A stretch of 64,000 bases of DNA from positions 62,001 through 126,000 of the forward strand of contig CAWAND010000004.1 in the NCBI GenBank assembly GCA_963783335.1. The letters run 5' to 3'. Every line of letters starts with the position of its first letter. Position 1 is the stretch's first letter. Shown here in pieces: positions 47,606-56,494 of the stretch. This stretch comes from CAWAND01 sp963783335. Lineage in GTDB: Bacteria; Chloroflexota; Anaerolineae; Anaerolineales; E44-bin32. The notes below the pieces were generated by a model. The model saw only the letters and a list, made by a program, of their open reading frames with translations. It had not been told where the DNA came from and searched no databases. The translations under genes and the position numbers were made by a program.

Positions 47606-48457
47606 CTAAGCGTAGGGTCCACGAAGCGCAGTCGGGAGCAGGTCCGCAATGGCTTGCATGACGATCTCGGCAGGAGCGTCTGGCTCGCGGCCTGTGGCGG
47701 TCGAAGGGTCTAATACGAGGGGCTTGCCGAAGGCAACACAGAGCTGGTCCTTGGTCTCGAAGACGCCGACGGGAAGAAAGGCGGCCCCGCAGCCCGCCAG
47801 ATGGCTGAGGAATCTGCCGCTCCCCGGCGGTGGCCGTTGCAGCTCGGCTGTCGGAGACTCCTCCCCCTCGGGTGCCAGCCCCAGGGTCGGCTCCCGATCC
47901 GAAATCATGTACGCCAAGATCTTCCTCACTGCCAGGGCCCTGGCTTGCGTGTCCTGGTCACGCGGCGGCATCGGCGGCATGGCCAGAAACCCGTAGCATG
48001 ACGCAATGCGCCGCAGCACCCAGCGGCTGGCCGGCGGGATGACCCACTGACTCAGACCCGAGGTTGCGGTCCATTCGTTGGTTATCACCCACCGGATCGG
48101 CCGATCGATGCATGACGAGACCGCCAAGGCAATCCACATGGCGTGGAACCCGGGGTGAGCATAATGATTGACGGCCACCACCAAGGGGCCAGAGGGCAGC
48201 TCGGGCGGGGCGGCTGGCACGCGTAGGGTTGGATTGAGTATCTGGACCAAGGCGCGCGCGTCGCTGGAAAAATCCCTCCGATTGCCAGCCACGAGCGCCG
48301 CGGCGATGGCAGGGAAGGTGGGAGAGAGGAGTCCATGTGCCAGGTCAGGGGGCATAGGGTTGGGTCTGGGCTCGCGACGGAACCCTCCCATTATCCGCCG
48401 GGAACGGCCTGGACGCCAGGCGGGAGACGTGGTCGGCGGCAGCCGCCAGATCGCCAT
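47606..48457 (-). CDS. PlsC-like acyltransferase
   Basis: 283 residues. The block VVAVNHYAHPGFHAMWIAL is a variant of the NHxxxxD acyltransferase motif (His kept, Asp position replaced), with LGLAPEGEES as the second block (EG). The canonical Asp is missing, so catalysis by the usual dyad is uncertain. Other start codons at 48391 and 48355 would give shorter proteins that begin nearer the homologous part. Upstream gene pair with the MFS transporter; a role in lipid or surface glycolipid acylation is guessed. Confidence 0.72.
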   Translation of the reverse strand: MAIWRLPPTTSPAWRPGRSRRIMGGFRREPRPNPMPPDLAHGLLSPTFPAIAAALVAGNRRDFSSDARALVQILNPTLRVPAAPPELPSGPLVVAVNHYAHPGFHAMWIALAVSSCIDRPIRWVITNEWTATSGLSQWVIPPASRWVLRRIASCYGFLAMPPMPPRDQDTQARALAVRKILAYMISDREPTLGLAPEGEESPTAELQRPPPGSGRFLSHLAGCGAAFLPVGVFETKDQLCVAFGKPLVLDPSTATGREPDAPAEIVMQAIADLLPTALRGPYA

Positions 48458-48516
48458 CTGGGGCCATCTCGATGGGGAATGGGTGTAGATTCAGGGGCGG
48501 GAATCAACAAAACTGA

Positions 48517-48534
48517 TTGTGAAATATTTCACCA
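48517..48534. promoter_or_regulatory. TGTGA-N6-TCACC palindrome before the Tag-like gene
   Basis: TTGTGAAATATTTCACCA, nearest to the Rex consensus of all copies. It ends 12 bases before the GTG start used here and lies between divergent genes, so it could control both. Confidence 0.65.
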
Positions 48535-48546
48535 ATGGAGGTTGAC

Positions 48547-48990
48547 GTGCCGGAGATCATCATCCCGCCGCGCCGGACGCCTGACAGCGATGATGGATAT
48601 TTGGAACAGATGACCAAGGCCATCTTCCGGGCCGGGTTCAGCTGGAAAGTCATCGATCGGAAATGGTCCGCCTTTCAGAAGGCGTTTGAGGGCTTCTCAA
48701 TCGAGAAGGTGGCCGCCCTCACCCCCAGCGATGTGGATGTGCTCGTGCAGGACGAGTTGATTGTGCGCAATCGACGCAAAATCGAGGCCACCGTGTGGAA
48801 CGCGCGGAAGATCCTCTCGCTGAGGGCCGAACACGGTTCGATGCATGCCTTCCTGAGGTCGCTCGATGACCGACCTTACCGAGAGGTCAACCGCACCCTG
48901 CAGGCGACCTTTGAACATCTGGGCCGAACCGGGGCGTTTGTGTTCCTCTACAGCGTTGGAGAGGATGTGCCCGATTGGGAAGACCGCTGA
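48547..48990 (+). CDS. short DNA-3-methyladenine glycosylase I-like protein (HhH-GPD)
   Basis: 147 residues. It matches the C-terminal half of Tag-type enzymes: GFSWKVIDRKWSAFQKAFEG, IVRNRRKIEATVWNARKILS and FLYSVGEDVPDWEDR. GGAGG sits five bases before the GTG at 48547, whereas the ATG at 48535 has none, so GTG is preferred. The Zn-binding ends of full-length Tag are absent. Such short members occur in several phyla; removal of alkylated bases is likely but not proven. Confidence 0.78.
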   Translation: MPEIIIPPRRTPDSDDGYLEQMTKAIFRAGFSWKVIDRKWSAFQKAFEGFSIEKVAALTPSDVDVLVQDELIVRNRRKIEATVWNARKILSLRAEHGSMHAFLRSLDDRPYREVNRTLQATFEHLGRTGAFVFLYSVGEDVPDWEDR

Positions 48991-49137
48991 CCCGGCCGCC
49001 GGCCGCCCACCGAGCCCAACGGGTGGGGTGCCGGGGACCGTTTGCGTATATGATGGGTGTGGTCCAAGAAGGAGTTGACAGCCATTCCGCCAGGCGGCAG
49101 ACGCGAGGCCGCCCGATCGAGCCATAGGAGATCAGCC

Positions 49138-50535
49138 ATGCCTTCCCGCCCCCGCCAACTCCGCCGTATCTCCCTTCCGCTGGCCTTCCTGCTGATCGTC
49201 AGCCTAGCGTGCAGCCTGCCGACCCAACTGGGCACACCCCAGGTCTCCCCGGATCAGCTGACCCTTCAGGCGGTTGGCACCCAGGTCGCCATGGCGTCCC
49301 TGGCGGCTGTCCCTTCGGCGACGGAACCGGCGGCACCCGCCGCAACCACGGCGCCCGAGGCCACGGCCACGGTGGCCGAGCCGACGGCAACAGCCACCGT
49401 CGTGCACACGGCCATTCCCGGGAATCCCGGGTCGACCAACAGTTTCATGACCGACCGATCTTCCAAGGCTCTGGCGAGTGAGCGGCGGGCCATCGGTGAC
49501 AATTTTGACGCCCTCCTTTTCGAACGGCCATTCACGTCCGAGAAAATGGACTACTTGGGCTATCTTGATCTCACACGTGGCGAACTCAGCGCCTCCAGTC
49601 CTTGGTACTACGTCACGCTTTCACTGGAAGACATGCCACCTGTTGATTTTGCCGCCCGCTACGGGGTTGAGGTGGATATTGACAAGGATGGGCGGGGTGA
49701 TTGGTTGATTTGGGGTATGACGCCGCCGGATGCGAATTGGACCACGGATGGCGTTCAGGCCCTGCAAGACAGCAACAACGACGTCGGGGGCTCGACTCCC
49801 ATCCAGGCCGAGCCACCGCCCCAAACCGGGAATGGATACGATCAGGTGGTGTTCGACAGCGGCCAGGGCGGCGACCCCGACGCCGCCTGGATCCGCCGCT
49901 CGCCCAGTTCCGGCTCGCAGATTCAGATCGCCTTCAAGCAGGCACTGATCGGTGCACCGGCTGAATTCATGTGGGGCGTGTGGGCCGATGCCGGCCCACA
50001 GGATCCTGCTTTCTTCGACTACAACGACCACTTCAGCCCCGTCGAAGCCGGCTCACCCGTATCGGGGGCCAGCAATTATCCTTTGAACCAGCTGGCACAA
50101 GTCGATAATTCGTGCCGCTGGGGCTATGGTTTCACTCCCAACGGCTCCGAACCGGGCGCATGTTACGTCCCGCCGACCCCCACGCCCACGCCTCAAGGCA
50201 CCATTTCGGGCAGCGTCTATCGGGGGACCAGCTCCAGCCCCTCAGGCTCGGGTTTCGGAGGCGTCACGGTCACCCTGGGTCAGGGCTCGTGCTCGTCCAG
50301 CGGTTACCGGTCGACCAAGACGTCCTCCAACGGCAGCTACAGCTTCAGTGAACTCCCCCCGGGCACCTACTGCGTCACTGTCAAGAAGAGCACGCTGCCG
50401 CCTGCCTCCTACGGATGGGGGACGATGTATCCGGGAGGTTTCGGCGCCAGCGGTGATCCCTATCAACAGGTCAATCTCGGAGCTGACGAACACCGATCGG
50501 GCGTCAATTTCGCCTTTCTCGAGATCGTCGGTTAG
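49138..50535 (+). CDS. lipoprotein with C-terminal SdrD/CarboxypepD-like domain
   Basis: 465 residues from the ATG at 49138 (AGGAGA upstream). Lipobox LLIVSLAC near residue 22, an Ala/Thr linker, a middle domain with SFMTDRSSKALASERRAIGD and a C-terminal repeat-type beta domain (ISGSVYRGTSSSPSG, GSYSFSELPPGTYCVTV) as in SdrD-B or carboxypeptidase regulatory domains. A long T/P linker separates them. A surface protein of unknown role; the terminator downstream is strong. Confidence 0.75.
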   Translation: MPSRPRQLRRISLPLAFLLIVSLACSLPTQLGTPQVSPDQLTLQAVGTQVAMASLAAVPSATEPAAPAATTAPEATATVAEPTATATVVHTAIPGNPGSTNSFMTDRSSKALASERRAIGDNFDALLFERPFTSEKMDYLGYLDLTRGELSASSPWYYVTLSLEDMPPVDFAARYGVEVDIDKDGRGDWLIWGMTPPDANWTTDGVQALQDSNNDVGGSTPIQAEPPPQTGNGYDQVVFDSGQGGDPDAAWIRRSPSSGSQIQIAFKQALIGAPAEFMWGVWADAGPQDPAFFDYNDHFSPVEAGSPVSGASNYPLNQLAQVDNSCRWGYGFTPNGSEPGACYVPPTPTPTPQGTISGSVYRGTSSSPSGSGFGGVTVTLGQGSCSSSGYRSTKTSSNGSYSFSELPPGTYCVTVKKSTLPPASYGWGTMYPGGFGASGDPYQQVNLGADEHRSGVNFAFLEIVG

Positions 50536-50559
50536 TTGAACGGCAGGACCAGATGCCAG

Positions 50560-50590
50560 GAGCGGGCCCCTAGGGGCCCGCTCTTGAGTT
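50560..50590 (+). terminator. strong hairpin terminator after the lipoprotein gene
   Basis: A 24-bp perfect palindrome made of GAGCGGGCCCCT and its reverse complement (50560-50583), followed by TTGAGTTTTG. Confidence 0.75.
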
Positions 50591-50615
50591 TTGAGGCAGG
50601 TGTCGATCTGGGGAT

Positions 50616-50663
50616 TTGACAACGCGTTCTTGTCGATCTAGAATAGAACACCCGTTCTATTCT
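50616..50663 (+). promoter_or_regulatory. sigma-70 promoter overlapped by an SOS-box-like palindrome
   Basis: TTGACA (50616-50621), 17 bases, TAGAAT (50639-50644). Over the -10 lies AGAATAGAAC-ACCC-GTTCTATTCT (50640-50663), a perfect inverted repeat with 10-bp arms around a four-base centre. Its core GAAC-N4-GTTC is the LexA (Cheo/SOS) box of Gram-positives. The position would block RNA polymerase. The gene begins 17 bp further on. Confidence 0.85.
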
Positions 50664-50679
50664 CGGCGAATGGAGTCCG

Positions 50680-51567
50680 ATGAGCCCAGTCCACTACGAA
50701 GAACGAAGCTGTCGGTCGGCGTTGAACAAGGTGCAGGGGATGTCTTTCAAGTGGAGCCTGAACCCGTACCAGGGGTGCGTCCACGGCTGCCACTACTGTT
50801 ATGCCCGGCGCTATCATGGTTTCCTTGAGCTCGATCCAGGCGAGGACTTCCCGACGGTCATCTTTGTCAAGACGAACATCGTCCAGAGGCTCCGCCAAGA
50901 ACTGCGCCGACCAAGCTGGATCGGCGACAACGTGATGTTGGGCACGGCGACTGACCCGTACCAGCCGATTGAGGCGCGCTACCGATTGACACGCGGCTGC
51001 CTGACCGCCTGCCTTGACCACGCCACGCCGGTCAGCCTGGTGACGAAGGGCACGCTGATCGTGCGAGATATCGACGTGCTGCGCAGCATGGCGGCCAACG
51101 ATGCCGTCAGTGTGTGCTTCAGTTTGACAACCGTCGACCAGAATCTGTGGCGCGAACTCGAGCCAGGAACGCCGCCCCCAGCACAACGTTTGCGAGCCAT
51201 GGCGAAGCTGGCTGAGGCAGGGATCCGGGCCGGAGTTCTCCTGGCGCCCGTTATCCCCGGCCTGACGGATGATCGACGCGGGTTGGAGGCAGTCGTGCGG
51301 GCGGCAGCCGAACATGGTGCGCAGTTCCTCGGCGTTCAGACGCTGTACCTCAAGCCGGGGACGCGCCAACATTTCATGGGCTTTCTCAAAGCGGAGCACC
51401 CAGACCTGTTGGCTGCCTACCACCGGCTCTATCCGGGAGACTACGCGCCCAAGCGATTCCAGCAGGGTCTGAGCTCGACGGTTGCCGATCTGAAGCAGGC
51501 CCACAATCTGCGGGACCGACCTTCGAACTCCAGGCCAACCTATCAGCAGCTTAGTCTTTCCCTGTAG
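50680..51567 (+). CDS. radical SAM protein of the SPL/Rv2578c type
   Basis: 295 residues. Radical SAM motif CVHGCHYCYARRYHGF (CxxxCxxC with a tryptophan-less variant), then LGTATDPYQPIEARYRLTR and VSLVTKGTLIVRD, and the end LYLKPGTRQHFMGFLK. Members of this family resemble spore photoproduct lyase and are taken to act on DNA damage. The SOS-like operator upstream supports DNA repair. No intein is present, unlike the mycobacterial relative. Confidence 0.9.
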   Translation: MSPVHYEERSCRSALNKVQGMSFKWSLNPYQGCVHGCHYCYARRYHGFLELDPGEDFPTVIFVKTNIVQRLRQELRRPSWIGDNVMLGTATDPYQPIEARYRLTRGCLTACLDHATPVSLVTKGTLIVRDIDVLRSMAANDAVSVCFSLTTVDQNLWRELEPGTPPPAQRLRAMAKLAEAGIRAGVLLAPVIPGLTDDRRGLEAVVRAAAEHGAQFLGVQTLYLKPGTRQHFMGFLKAEHPDLLAAYHRLYPGDYAPKRFQQGLSSTVADLKQAHNLRDRPSNSRPTYQQLSLSL

Positions 51568-51812
51568 TGCGTCGAACGTGTAGGTGGGCATGGGCCCTTG
51601 CGCCGTGTCTAACCGGCGGACGTACTCGTCTGAACCAAAATCCGCTGCCGCTCGTAATCAACGTGTAAGTTAAGTGGCCTAGGCTGTGAACCAGCTTCAG
51701 TGTTTGATTCACGCCAAGTGAGAAGCGAAGAGTAATTTCTGGCCCTCGGGGTTGTAGGATCGCCCCGCAGAGCCCTGTTGATCATTGACGGATGCCTTGG
51801 GAGGCGGATGAC

Positions 51813-52940
51813 ATGCGACGGTTCGGGATCTTTGTGGTATTGCTGGCTGGGATGATAGCTGGTTGTGGTCCAGGAGCTTCGGTGCCGGCAACGGCGTCGC
51901 CACCTCCGGCGACCATGGTTTCCACCGAAGCGCCGACGATGGCGCCGACCGAGATGGCGTCTTCGCCGACGCCAGAGAGTCCCGCCGTGACCTTCACGCT
52001 GGCCGTTGACACCCCGGTCGTCACCCATGGGCCTGTCGGAGACTTCGACGGGCGCTACACGGATCCAGGGGCCGCCGGATTCGTGGATGGGAAGTTTCAA
52101 ATGTTCCCCAATGGGTTCGCCTCCTGGCCGGCGAAGGTCGGGGTGGGGCATGCCGTCTCGACCGATGGCCTGCATTGGAGCCGCGAAGGCGACCAGCCGC
52201 TCTTCACTCAGGACGGCGTGGATTACGCCGGCTTCACCCTGTTGGCCTCCAGCATATTGAAAGCGGGGGATCAGTACGTGCTCTACTTCTACACTTGGGA
52301 TTCCCAGTACAGCGCCGCATCGAGCAAAATTGGGCGGGCCACGGCGCCCGATCTCAATGGGCCGTGGACGGCGGATCCTGAGCCGGTCCTTGAAGCTGGG
52401 CCCAAGGGTGCTTGGGATTCCTTCACCGTCCTGGCGCCGAGTGTTGTCAAAACCGAGGACGGTTATGTGATGTACTACACAGGCGGCGGCCTGACATCCG
52501 ACAGCCCGTGGCGGATCGGTCGGGCGACATCCACCGACGGCGTGCATTGGACCAAGTATGACGATCCGAGCACCTCCGCAGAGCCGTTCGCCGAGAGCGA
52601 CCCCGTCTTTTCCCCGGCCGACGACGCATCGGCTTGGGACGGCAGTTTTGTCCAGCAGCCCCGTGTTCAGTTGACTCCAGATGGCTGGGTGATGCTCTAT
52701 CGCAGCGGCGCCGGCGCCGCCGGCAAGCTGGGGCTGGCCTTGAGCGACGATGGCATCAACTGGGCGCGCTATGACGGCAACCCGGTACTGGCACCGCAGG
52801 TGGTCCCGGATGGAAGGGCTATCTGGTACACGGATTTGGTCTACCAGGCGGGCACCTACTATCTGTACTTTGAACTGGGCAATGGTTCGGAGACAAACGT
52901 CTACGTCGCTACCCATCAGGGGGCGCTTGCCGCCCCATAA
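51813..52940 (+). CDS. lipoprotein with glycosidase-like beta-propeller
   Basis: 375 residues from the ATG at 51813 (GGGAGG eight bases upstream). Lipobox GMIAGC (about residue 18), a Pro/Thr linker and blade-like repeats with DGLHWSREGD, YVLYFYTWDSQYS, GYVMYYTGGG, TSTDGVHWTKYD and SDDGINWARYD, as in GH43/GH117-like five-bladed propellers. A second such protein lies at 8025-9362. Likely a surface polysaccharide-acting or binding protein; catalytic residues not identified. Confidence 0.78.
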   Translation: MRRFGIFVVLLAGMIAGCGPGASVPATASPPPATMVSTEAPTMAPTEMASSPTPESPAVTFTLAVDTPVVTHGPVGDFDGRYTDPGAAGFVDGKFQMFPNGFASWPAKVGVGHAVSTDGLHWSREGDQPLFTQDGVDYAGFTLLASSILKAGDQYVLYFYTWDSQYSAASSKIGRATAPDLNGPWTADPEPVLEAGPKGAWDSFTVLAPSVVKTEDGYVMYYTGGGLTSDSPWRIGRATSTDGVHWTKYDDPSTSAEPFAESDPVFSPADDASAWDGSFVQQPRVQLTPDGWVMLYRSGAGAAGKLGLALSDDGINWARYDGNPVLAPQVVPDGRAIWYTDLVYQAGTYYLYFELGNGSETNVYVATHQGALAAP

Positions 52941-52971
52941 ACCGTTTTGGCGCTTGAATTCCCTCCGGCAA

Positions 52972-53003
52972 GCACGGGCGCAGCTCAAAGGCTGCGCCCG
53001 TGC
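52972..53003 (+). terminator. hairpin after the propeller gene
   Basis: 13-bp perfect stem GCACGGGCGCAGC / GCTGCGCCCGTGC with a TCAAAG loop. No T-run follows. Confidence 0.5.
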
Positions 53004-53114
53004 GCATATCCAGCGCATGGCGCTCCCCGCGCCGGTTGTGGTAGGCTGTTTTCGGCGCACTGGCGGTGACGGACTTTCGCATAGACACCAATTTGACCGC
53101 GCTCTGCCTGCAAT

Positions 53115-53132
53115 GTGTGAGGAATTTCACAA
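53115..53132. promoter_or_regulatory. TGTGA-N6-TCACA palindrome abutting the UDG gene
   Basis: GTGTGAGGAATTTCACAA, with both inner half-sites exact; the ATG of the glycosylase gene begins at the next base. AGGA inside the palindrome could be the ribosome-binding site, so the operator and translation start overlap. Confidence 0.65.
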
Positions 53133-53819
53133 ATGGACCCAGCTGTTTCAGACGTTGAACGCTTGCTGGCGGAAACCCGCTTCGACGGGCCCGTGTTCAA
53201 CCCTTGGGCGGATGTCGACCGCCAGCACGGCTGCGGCGATCGCGGACCGGACATTCGACGGCGCCAGCTGGTGCGCTATTTCGAGGCCCGGCGAGGCCGA
53301 ACGGCTTGGGTGTTGGTGGGCGAGGCTATGGGATATCAGGGCGGCCATTTTAGCGGGGTTCCCATGACCTCGGAGCGGATTCTGCTGGGGCACAAGACCG
53401 AGGCGGGGATCGATCCCTCGCTCGTTCTCCCCGATCTCCCGCCGGAGCGGACCAGCCGGCCCGACCTCAAGGCCAAGGGGTTCAGTGAGCCCACGGCGAC
53501 GATCGTGTGGGGGGCCATGAGACAAGTCGGCATGGATCCCCTGAACGTCACGCTGTGGAACACGTTCGCCTGGCATCCCTATCGATCCGATCGTGGGCTG
53601 CTTTCCAACCGCCGTCCCAAGCCCGAAGAGCTGTCCCTGGGGATGCCGGCCCTCAAATCCGTGCTGGCGCTCTTTCCCGAGGCGCGTCTGGCGGCGGTCG
53701 GCAAGGTGGCGGCCGAATGCCTGCAAACCGAAGGGTATTCGTTCGTTGAGATGAGACACCCGGCACACGGTGGCGCGCCCGAGTTCAGGGCGCAGTTGGC
53801 GCAAATGGCCGGCAGTTGA
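53133..53819 (+). CDS. uracil-DNA glycosylase superfamily protein
   Basis: 228 residues. The motifs are in the expected order for the superfamily: GEAMGYQGGHFSGVPMTSER (motif around GEAPG-like), WNTFAWHPYR and RHPAHGGAPEFR at the end (HPS-like). The family removes uracil or other damaged bases from DNA. A TGTGA-N6-TCACA site abuts the start codon. No Fe-S Cys cluster is seen, so it is not of the family 4/5 type. Confidence 0.82.
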   Translation: MDPAVSDVERLLAETRFDGPVFNPWADVDRQHGCGDRGPDIRRRQLVRYFEARRGRTAWVLVGEAMGYQGGHFSGVPMTSERILLGHKTEAGIDPSLVLPDLPPERTSRPDLKAKGFSEPTATIVWGAMRQVGMDPLNVTLWNTFAWHPYRSDRGLLSNRRPKPEELSLGMPALKSVLALFPEARLAAVGKVAAECLQTEGYSFVEMRHPAHGGAPEFRAQLAQMAGS

Positions 53820-53862
53820 TATTGGGCCGCAAACGAACTCGTTCTACAGGGGCGGATTCTGG

Positions 53863-53925
53863 TAGAATCGGATCGACGAGATCAAGGGCTTTCGATAGAC
53901 CTCGCCCCTTTGGGCCGAGGTTTTT
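53863..53925 (+). promoter_or_regulatory. typA promoter and leader with terminator-like hairpin
   Basis: TAGAAT (53863-53868) is a likely -10. The leader has a hairpin CCTCG...CGAGG with CCC/GGG inside and a TTT loop (53900-53920), followed by TTTTTGTG. It ends about 30 bases before the start codon, where a simple terminator would cut off typA, so attenuation or a temperature-dependent structure is likely. The two csp leaders have a comparable hairpin plus T-run. Confidence 0.55.
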
Positions 53926-53955
53926 GTGTGTGTCCGAGACATGCGGAAGAGTAAC

Positions 53956-55813
53956 ATGCTGGAACCGAGAACTGACTTACGAAACATCGCCATCATCGCC
54001 CATGTCGACCATGGCAAGACCACCCTCGTGGATGGGCTGCTGCGCCAGGCGCGCGTCTTCCGGGAGAACCAGACCGTCATCGATCGCGTGATGGATTCGA
54101 ACGATCTCGAGCGAGAGCGCGGGATCACCATCCTGGCCAAGAACACCGCCATCCACATCTGGGACGCGCAGGCCGACCAAGAGGTCAAGATCAACATCGT
54201 CGACACGCCGGGGCACGCTGATTTCGGGGGCGAAGTTGAGCGCGTGCTCAATATGGTGGATGGCGTCCTGCTGCTGGTGGATGCGGCCGAGGGCCCCATG
54301 CCGCAGACGCGCTTCGTACTGAAGAAGGCTCTGGCGCTCAATCACCGTGCCTTGGTGGTCATCAACAAAGTGGACCGCAAGGGCGCCGACCCGGTCCGCT
54401 GCCTCAATCAGACCTTCGATCTGTTTGTTGAGCTGGGCGCCAGCGACGAGCAAGCCGACTTCCCAGTTGTGTACACCAACGCCGTCACAGGGCAGGCCGG
54501 ATTGACCCCCGAGCTCGGCCCTGATTTGGGCCCGCTGTTCGAGTCGATCCTGCGGAACGTGCCGCCGCCAAAGGTGGACCGGGAAGCCCCGCTCCAAATG
54601 CTGGTCACCAATTTGGGCTACGATGACTACCGGGGTGTCACCGCCGTCGGGCGAATCTCGGCTGGTGAGTTGGAGGCCGGCCAGCCCGTGGCGCGCCTGA
54701 AGCTCGACGGCACGCGGGTCGACGAACAGGCGCGCTACCTCTACGTCCATAGTGGTTTGGAGCGGGTGGAGGTCGAATCGGCCCAGGCCGGTGAAATCGT
54801 GGTCATTGCCGGGTTGGAGGAGGTTGCCATCGGTGAGACGTTGGCCGACCCCGAACAACCGATCGCGCTCCCGGCCATCCGGGTCGAGGAGCCCACGGTA
54901 AGGATGACTTTCGGCGTGAACACCTCGCCGATGGCGGGGAGAGAGGGCCGCTGGGGCACCTCTCGCAAGCTTCGAGATCGTCTGTTCGAAGAGCTTCGGC
55001 ACAACGTGGCCTTGCGCGTAGAAGAAGGCGAATCGGCGGAGACTTTCCTGGTCTCGGGCCGCGGTGAGCTTCACCTGGCGATCCTGATCGAAACCATGCG
55101 TCGGGAAGGCTACGAGTTTGAGATCTCTCGCCCGCAGGTCATCCTAAAGCAGAGCGAGGCGGGAGAAACCCTGGAGCCGTTCGAAGAGGTGCATATCGAG
55201 GCCACGCGTGAGACCATGGGCACCGTCGTGGAAATGTTGGGATCACGGCGGGGCCAGATGATCGACATGACCGACATGGGCGACGACAGCGTGCGCCTGA
55301 CCTTTGTGGTGCCGACGCGCGGCTTGATGGGCTTTCGCCAGCAGTTTCTGACCGCAACCCGCGGCGAGGGCGTGATGCACGCGCTGTTCCACGGGTATCT
55401 GCCCTTTGCTGGCGCCATCGAATTCGAGGACCACCGGCTCGTTGGTGGCTTGGGAGTCCGGGACCACCACCACCTTCGGATTGAAGAACGCTGAGGCTCG
55501 CGGACAGCTGTTCGTCGTTCCAGGCGAAGAAGTCTACGAAGGCATGGTGGTCGGCGAGCATCAGCGGCCGGAGGACCTGGCGGTGAACGTCTGCAAGAAG
55601 AAGCATCTCACCAACATGCGGTCCTCGACCAAGGATATCGAGGTCCGCCTGGCCGGCGCCAGGGATCTCAGCTTGGACGAGGCGATCGAGTACCTGGCTG
55701 ACGACGAGCTGCTCGAAGTCACGCCCGAGAGCTATCGAATCCGGAAGCGCCTCCTGAACACCGAAAAACGCGGCCGGCAAAACAAGCGCGCCAAGGAAGG
55801 CCAGCTGGCCTAG
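53956..55813 (+). CDS. typA: ribosome-associated GTPase TypA/BipA, frameshifted near the C-terminus
   Basis: GTPase motifs AHVDHGKTTLVDGLL (G1), ERERGITI (G2), VDTPGHADF (G3) and VVINKVDR (G4), followed by the elongation-factor-like domains and the TypA ending CKKKHLTNMRSS. TypA binds the ribosome and helps subunit assembly, mostly at low temperature. The frame changes near 55419-55426; one base less gives FRTTGSLVAWESGTTT and 618 residues, the family length. The start is taken at 53956. Confidence 0.93.
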
Positions 55814-56436
55814 GGTTCCATTGGGCGGAACCCAGAAATCGCCACCATTTCCCCCAAAAAAGAGGACGGCGCACGCGCCGCCACCCGAACCGCCTTCGAA
55901 CCCGGCTTTGACCAATCAACTGCGCCCATTCCGACGTCACGTCGGGGAAACGGCACGGCGGGGTTGCCCCGGCCGGCGTTGTACTCGACCACGATCAATT
56001 GGCCGCCCGGCGCCAGGGCGCTCAGGAAGTGGCCGAGGACGGCGAGCTTGCTGGGGTCGGGGACAAAGTGCACGGCGTTGGCTGCGATCAAACCCCCTAC
56101 GTCCCGGAAAGGCAGCGACTGGGTGAAATCGCCCTGCACAGCTCGGATTGTCTGGTTGGCGCTAGAGGCTTCCCCCCAGGCGAGCAAGCGCGAGAGCATT
56201 GCACGATCGCGGTCAAAGCCGATGACCCGCGTCGTTCCCGGCGCGAGTTCGAGGAGACCCTGGGTGAAGACTCCGTCGCCGCTGCCCACATCCACCCATG
56301 TGCCGCTTGCCAGCGGTTTGCACGCAGGCAGCAACGCCCTGGGCTTCTGCAATCTCTTCTCTCTGGGGAACACTGACCGGTGGCCTCCTGGGCCCGAAAG
56401 ACGGATCTGTGATTGATCCTCCCCCCAACTGCCCAT
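55810..56436 (-). CDS. class I SAM-dependent methyltransferase
   Basis: 208 residues from the ATG at 56436; the longer frame runs back into the divergent LCP gene and lacks support. SAM-binding motifs WVDVGSGDGVFTQGLLEL, VIGFDRD, AVQGDFTQ and GGLIAANAVHFV are of the Rossmann class I type, as in small methyltransferases without known substrate. Ends tail to tail with typA, overlapping by four bases. Confidence 0.82.
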   Translation of the reverse strand: MGSWGEDQSQIRLSGPGGHRSVFPREKRLQKPRALLPACKPLASGTWVDVGSGDGVFTQGLLELAPGTTRVIGFDRDRAMLSRLLAWGEASSANQTIRAVQGDFTQSLPFRDVGGLIAANAVHFVPDPSKLAVLGHFLSALAPGGQLIVVEYNAGRGNPAVPFPRRDVGMGAVDWSKPGSKAVRVAARAPSSFLGEMVAISGFRPMEP

Positions 56437-56494
56437 CTTATCGCCTTCGCGATAGAATGGCCTTCGACTTGCACCACGCTGAATGAGGCAGCAC

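Noticed and set aside
51609..53060. Long minus-strand open frame of 483 codons
   Set aside because: It runs antisense to the propeller lipoprotein gene, whose signal peptide, lipobox and ribosome-binding site are clear. Its translation shows no domain.
13693..55813. Programmed frameshifting as the reason for the frame breaks
   Set aside because: The sites share no slippery sequence or downstream structure, affect unrelated genes and always need the same one-base removal.
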